Origin: Halomonas sp. HL-93
GTDB taxonomy: Bacteria; Pseudomonadota; Gammaproteobacteria; Pseudomonadales; Halomonadaceae
DNA length: 64,000 nt
Assembly (NCBI RefSeq): GCF_900086985.1
Contig: NZ_LT593974.1
Coordinates: 1,488,001 to 1,552,000 of the forward strand
Direction of reading: 5' to 3'
This document shows, piece after piece, positions 59,250 to 64,000 of the stretch. The notes beneath the pieces were generated by a model. The model made no database searches. It saw only the letters and a list, made by a program, of their open reading frames with translations, and was not told the origin of the DNA. How positions within the stretch are numbered: the stretch's first letter is position 1; the number at the start of each line of letters is the position of its first letter. Made by a program: the position numbers and the translations under genes.

Positions 59250-59627
59250 ATGCCGACAAACGCCATGATCAACGTGTATTACGATGCGATTTGCCCAGGC
59301 TGTCGCAAAGATCGACGGCGTTTTGAGCGCTGGGCGGGCAAGCGTGCAAACGATATTGCTTGGTGTGATGTGACCGAGCACCAAGCGCAACTGCGGGAAA
59401 AGGGGATATCCCCCGAAGCCGCTTTACGCTCATTACATATCGAGCATGCCAATGGTCGTATTATTGAAGGTATTGATGCCTATCGATTACTCATGCAGCG
59501 TATACCGTTATTGTACCCCGCCGCGTGGCTAATCGGATTGCCGGGAGTTAAGCACGCACTACGTCGTTATTACGACCACTGGGTGAAGCAGCGCTTGAAG
59601 CGTGAAGGACGCTGGCCTCCTCAATAA
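59250..59627 (+). CDS. DUF393 (DCC family) thiol-disulfide protein
   Basis: A 125-residue protein with the DxxCPxC motif (YYDAICPGCRKDRR) and IEGIDAYRLLMQRIPLLYP, both typical of the DCC/YuxK family, thought to be thioredoxin-like. Two Cys at about residues 15 and 18 form the possible redox pair. The exact role is unknown. It is divergent from the flavodoxin gene by 81 bp. Confidence 0.82.
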   Translation: MPTNAMINVYYDAICPGCRKDRRRFERWAGKRANDIAWCDVTEHQAQLREKGISPEAALRSLHIEHANGRIIEGIDAYRLLMQRIPLLYPAAWLIGLPGVKHALRRYYDHWVKQRLKREGRWPPQ

Positions 59628-59732
59628 CTCAGTTCACCGCATCGCTCGCCTGACTGTCAGGCCACATTGACAGCGCGGCACTTTTCTACAAGTCTTTTGA
59701 CACCTCTTCACTAGATGATTAAGGAGAAAAAT

Positions 59733-60209
59733 ATGGCGTTTGCCCTATCCTCAATGCTCGTCACCAGTAGCGCCTTTGCCAACCATCAGGCGATCCCCGA
59801 TAGGCATGCTGCCGAGCATGAAGACGTATCGCCGGCGCTTGCATGGCAGGGTGCTCCGGAAGGCACCAAAGGCTTTGCCGTTGTTTGCCACGACCCTGAT
59901 GCACCGCTGGTCAAAGAAGGCACCTACGGGTTTGTTCACTGGGTACTTTACAATCTGCCGGGTGATCTCAACGAGCTAAGCGAAAATACCGCGCTAGGCA
60001 CTGCGGGCACCAATGATTTCGGTAAGCGAGGTTATGGTGGCCCCATGCCTCCGGAAGGCCACGGCAATCATTACTACTATTTTTGGGTGCTAGCGCTTGA
60101 TCATCAAACGGCCCTACCCGAAGGGCTGACGCTGGCAGAGCTGCTACGCGAAGTTGAGCCGCACCTGCTAGGCATGAATCGCCTGGTTGGCACCTACCAA
60201 CGCAACTAA
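59733..60209 (+). CDS. YbhB/YbcL-family PEBP-like protein
   Basis: A 158-residue phosphatidylethanolamine-binding-protein-like protein. EDVSPALAWQGAPEGTKGFAVVCHDPDAP and GFVHWVLYNLP carry the ligand-pocket residues of the family, and YYYFWVLALDHQTALPEG follows. The N-terminus MAFALSSMLVTSSAFANHQ looks like a signal peptide but corresponds to the usual first strand of cytoplasmic YbhB, so it is not read as one. ATG 59733 has AAGGAG upstream. Confidence 0.88.
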   Translation: MAFALSSMLVTSSAFANHQAIPDRHAAEHEDVSPALAWQGAPEGTKGFAVVCHDPDAPLVKEGTYGFVHWVLYNLPGDLNELSENTALGTAGTNDFGKRGYGGPMPPEGHGNHYYYFWVLALDHQTALPEGLTLAELLREVEPHLLGMNRLVGTYQRN

Positions 60210-60269
60210 TACCCCCGCACGACTGGAGCATTTCATTCAGTCCGTGTAGGCTCCATTGCTGTCTTGTTT

Positions 60270-60298
60270 AAACCCGCGAACCCTCTCGCGGGTTTTTT
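60270..60298 (+). terminator. Rho-independent terminator after the PEBP-like gene
   Basis: AAACCCGCGA / TCGCGGGTTT, a 10-bp stem with a 6-base loop and a T-run to 60298. Confidence 0.9.
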
Positions 60299-60429
60299 GT
60301 GCTCAGCAACTTGATAGTTTTTTCAAATGATAATGATTGGCTTTTTTGATGTCATCGGCAGCGAACGTGCCACGAAATAACGCAATTTGATAAGGATTTT
60401 GCTTAAGGGCTTCACATCAATTTTATACA

Positions 60430-60444
60430 GGACTAAAATGGTCC
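60430..60444. promoter_or_regulatory. Rrf2-type operator before the suf operon
   Basis: GGAC-TAAAATG-GTCC (60430-60444) is a small dyad resembling the IscR type 1 core, in which GAC and GTC half-sites flank an A/T centre. It lies 46 bp before the Rrf2 regulator's start, suited to autoregulation by that protein. Confidence 0.6.
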
Positions 60445-60489
60445 CCAATTAAACGGATAGGCCAAATGCAACGGCTAATGGGAGTCGAC

Positions 60490-60954
60490 ATGCTTAAGCT
60501 TTCTCGGCTGACAGACTACGCCGCTGTGGTGATGGCGCAAATTGCCCGTCAGCCACAAGCATCGCATGCGGCGGCTGATCTGGCCGAAGCGGTTCAGTTG
60601 CCTCACCCCACGGTGAGCAAAACGCTCAAAATGCTCGTTAAAGCAGGACTTCTTGAGTCACAACGTGGCGCCCAGGGAGGCTACCGGCTTGCTCGGCCTG
60701 CCTCCCACATCACGGCGGCCGATATTATTTCAGCGATTGAAGGGCCTGTGGCAATGACCGAATGCAGCCAGGCGGAAGGTGACTGCGAGCTTGTTGCTAC
60801 CTGTGGCGTGGCGGATAACTGGCAGCGGGTGTCTCTCGCGATTCGTACGCTGCTTGAAAGTGTGACGCTTGCACATTTGGCCGACACCACACCGATCAAG
60901 CTACCCGTACAGCTACCTATTCAAAGTATAAGTCTATCGGCAGTGACTGCATAA
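60490..60954 (+). CDS. Rrf2-family Fe-S cluster-sensing regulator of suf
   Basis: A 154-residue winged-helix regulator, the SUF-linked Rrf2 type (often called SufR-like). [11 protein letters not shown] opens it, [23 protein letters not shown] is the recognition region, and Cys92, Cys99 and Cys105 match the Fe-S ligands of IscR (92, 98, 104); the IscR His107 is not at that place. It should repress sufBCD when clusters are plentiful. ATG 60490 has GGGAG 6 nt upstream; the earlier ATG at 60466 has none. Confidence 0.9.
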   Translation: MLKLSRLTDYAAVVMAQIARQPQASHAAADLAEAVQLPHPTVSKTLKMLVKAGLLESQRGAQGGYRLARPASHITAADIISAIEGPVAMTECSQAEGDCELVATCGVADNWQRVSLAIRTLLESVTLAHLADTTPIKLPVQLPIQSISLSAVTA

Positions 60955-61033
60955 CCAGCATGACCGATACAGGCACTTATCTCTTATTGACGGCGAGCTA
61001 ACCTCGCCACCCAACTGCCCGGAGGGTATGACC

Positions 61034-62476
<1,443 letters not shown>

Positions 62477-62550
62477 TTGCTCCCGCACAACACCAGATAA
62501 CTTTTATGAGTGTCGCGCAAGCGGCTCGCAAGCATTTGAAGGGTTTTACT

Positions 62551-63300
62551 ATGTTGGAAGTCAACGATTTACACGTCACCGTCGAAGGCAACGAAATTCT
62601 TAAAGGCCTTTCTCTGACGATCAACGAGGGTGAAGTGCATGCCCTGATGGGTCCTAACGGCGCGGGTAAATCCACGTTGTCAGCAGTGATTGCCGGAAAA
62701 GATGGCTACGAAGTCACTCAGGGCAGCATTACCTTCAAAGGCCAGGACGTGCTGGAAATGGAAATTGAAGAGCGCGCCCAGGCAGGCCTGCTGCTGGGTT
62801 TCCAGTACCCGGTTGAAATCCCGGGGGTGAAAAATATCTATCTACTTAAAGCAGCGCTCAACGCGCAGCGCGCTGCGCGGGGTGAAGAGGAGCTGCCGGC
62901 GCCTGAGTTCATCAAGCTGGTAAAAGAGAAGCTTGGCTTGATGAAGATGGACGCCAGCTTTCTTCAGCGTGCAGTTAACGAAGGCTTTTCTGGCGGTGAG
63001 AAAAAGCGTAATGAAATTCTGCAAATGCTGGTGCTTCAACCCAAGCTCGCCATGCTCGATGAAATTGACTCAGGTCTCGATATCGACGCCATGAAAGTTG
63101 TTGCCGACGGGGTCAACAGCCTGCGCGCCCAAGATCGCGCGATTCTGCTAGTTACCCACTATCAGCGCCTGCTGGATTACATCGTACCGGATAAAGTGCA
63201 TGTACTGGTCGATGGCCGCATTGTTAAATCCGGTGATGCGGAACTTGCCAAAGAACTGGAAGCCAATGGCTACGAAGGCATTGAGGAGTCTGCGGCATGA
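62551..63300 (+). CDS. sufC: Fe-S assembly ATPase SufC
   Basis: A 249-residue ABC-type ATPase with Walker A GPNGAGKST, the signature FSGGEKKRNE and Walker B LAMLDEIDSGLDIDAM. The ALNAQRAARGEEELPAPEFI region is typical. It powers SufBCD. ATG 62551 has GAAGGG upstream; the longer frame from 62506 would add 15 residues without support. sufD overlaps its stop. Confidence 0.95.
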   Translation: MLEVNDLHVTVEGNEILKGLSLTINEGEVHALMGPNGAGKSTLSAVIAGKDGYEVTQGSITFKGQDVLEMEIEERAQAGLLLGFQYPVEIPGVKNIYLLKAALNAQRAARGEEELPAPEFIKLVKEKLGLMKMDASFLQRAVNEGFSGGEKKRNEILQMLVLQPKLAMLDEIDSGLDIDAMKVVADGVNSLRAQDRAILLVTHYQRLLDYIVPDKVHVLVDGRIVKSGDAELAKELEANGYEGIEESAA

Positions 63301-64000
63301 GCGATACGCAAACGTTCTTGGACACGCTAAAAGCGCGTAGCCAACAGCGCGAAGCAGAGCCAACCTGGATTGCCGCCCGCCGTCAAGCAGGCGCGGCTCG
63401 CTTCGAGGCCATTGGCTTTCCTACGCGCCGCGATGAAGAGTGGAAATATACCGATGTGCGCGCCATTGCTCAGGGTAACTTTGCTTTGGCGGAAAGCGCT
63501 GAGTTTTCCCAGGCCCAGGCAGCCGCGCTGACGCTGCCCCTGGATGCCTATCGCCTAACCTTTGTCGACGGCGTGTTTTCTGCCGCGCTTTCCGATCTGG
63601 AAGCCCTGCCCGATAGCGTGCAGGTTGTGCCGCTCTCTAAAGCGCTTAATGACAACCATGAAGCTGTTGGTGGTCCGCTTGGCCGCCTAACCAGCGTTGA
63701 TTTTTCCGCCTTCGCGGCGCTCAATACGGCGTTTATGGAAGAAGGTGCCGTGGTGCGTATTGCACCGGGCACGGTGGTTGAAAAGCCCATCTTGCTGCAG
63801 TTTCTTTCCCGTGCGGGTTCGCCGGTCATGAGCCACCCACGCATCCTGGTGGAAGCGGGCGGTCGCAGCGAAGCAACGCTGATTGAGCATTACGCGGGTG
63901 AAGCCGATGCGGCTAATTTCACCAATGTGGTGGCTGAATTGATGCTGGATCGTGGGGCTATTTTAAACCACTACAAGCTTCAGGAAGCGCCGCTGGGCGA
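63297..64000 (+). CDS. sufD: Fe-S cluster assembly protein SufD, cut by the window end
   Basis: A 5' fragment of about 234 codons with no stop before the window edge. It begins MSDTQTFLDTLKARSQQREA, and GFPTRRDEEWKYTDVR is the SufD N-terminal motif. The later GAVVRIAPGTVVEKPILLQF starts the SufB/D beta-helix. The ATGA overlap with sufC shows translational coupling. SufD partners SufB and C. Confidence 0.93.
   Translation, partial: MSDTQTFLDTLKARSQQREAEPTWIAARRQAGAARFEAIGFPTRRDEEWKYTDVRAIAQGNFALAESAEFSQAQAAALTLPLDAYRLTFVDGVFSAALSDLEALPDSVQVVPLSKALNDNHEAVGGPLGRLTSVDFSAFAALNTAFMEEGAVVRIAPGTVVEKPILLQFLSRAGSPVMSHPRILVEAGGRSEATLIEHYAGEADAANFTNVVAELMLDRGAILNHYKLQEAPLG

Noticed and set aside
59733..59795. 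Apparent signal peptide on the PEBP-like protein
   Set aside because: MAFALSSMLVTSSAFANHQ corresponds to the normal first strand of cytoplasmic YbhB proteins (MAFTLTSPAFA-type), so cleavage is not expected.

Overview
The window looks like chromosome from a moderately halophilic gammaproteobacterium, most likely of the Halomonadaceae (Halomonas/Vreelandella group). The evidence is the character of the 16S rRNA gene, the acidic secreted PstS, and gene order and products typical of Halomonas and Pseudomonas relatives (vacJ/mlaA followed by a PP2C regulator and a STAS protein, fadBA, suf). No phage, transposase, integrase, CRISPR array or tRNA gene was seen. Most of the window is ordinary, well-ordered housekeeping DNA. 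The less ordinary parts are an arsenate/phosphate block, an atypical rRNA operon, and a set of shared operator-like dyads.

Layout. 1-6.7 kb: the end of an acyl-carrier-protein phosphodiesterase gene, a YcgN-type Cys-cluster protein, a 51-residue microprotein below a large palindrome, oligopeptidase B, a small membrane protein with a class II glutamine amidotransferase, and fadD. 6.7-16.6 kb: hrpA helicase, a FabH-like condensing enzyme, mlaA, a PP2C-phosphatase/STAS partner-switching pair, a Bcr/CflA exporter and a TauE/SafE permease. 16.6-21.2 kb: pstSCAB for high-affinity phosphate uptake, with PHO-box-like repeats before pstS and before pstC. 21.3-27 kb: arsenic resistance, with gapdh-arsJ, acr3, a thioredoxin-type arsC and a chemoreceptor gene 25 bp behind arsC.

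27-33.7 kb: fatty-acid or acyl-CoA catabolism (thiolase, TetR regulator, acyl-CoA synthetase, SDR dehydrogenase, acyl-CoA dehydrogenase). 33.9-39.3 kb: one complete rRNA operon (16S-23S-5S) with its promoter and boxA elements, a spacer without tRNAs, and a decayed second 5S tail. 39.4-53.8 kb: rlmM, tusA, a DUF3080 lipoprotein with a MATE exporter, epmC, tatD, a second thiolase, the ABC-F gene uup, a universal stress protein, a MarR regulator and several unknowns. 54-57.4 kb: the fadBA beta-oxidation operon. 57.5-60.2 kb: a histone-deacetylase-family amidohydrolase, flavodoxin-like, DUF393 and PEBP-family genes. 60.4-64 kb: the suf Fe-S assembly operon with its Rrf2 regulator, running off the end inside sufD.

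How the parts fit. fadD, the acyl-CoA dehydrogenase gene and fadBA each carry an upstream dyad of the form SAAAC-N4-GTTTS (exact or one base off), the published PsrA-type operator. This suggests one fatty-acid-responsive regulon with members spread over 50 kb. Arsenate enters cells through phosphate transporters, and here the Pst operon is followed at once by two separate arsenate disposal routes: GAPDH/ArsJ (export of 1-arseno-3-phosphoglycerate) and ArsC/Acr3 (reduction, then arsenite export). No arsR is present in the window.
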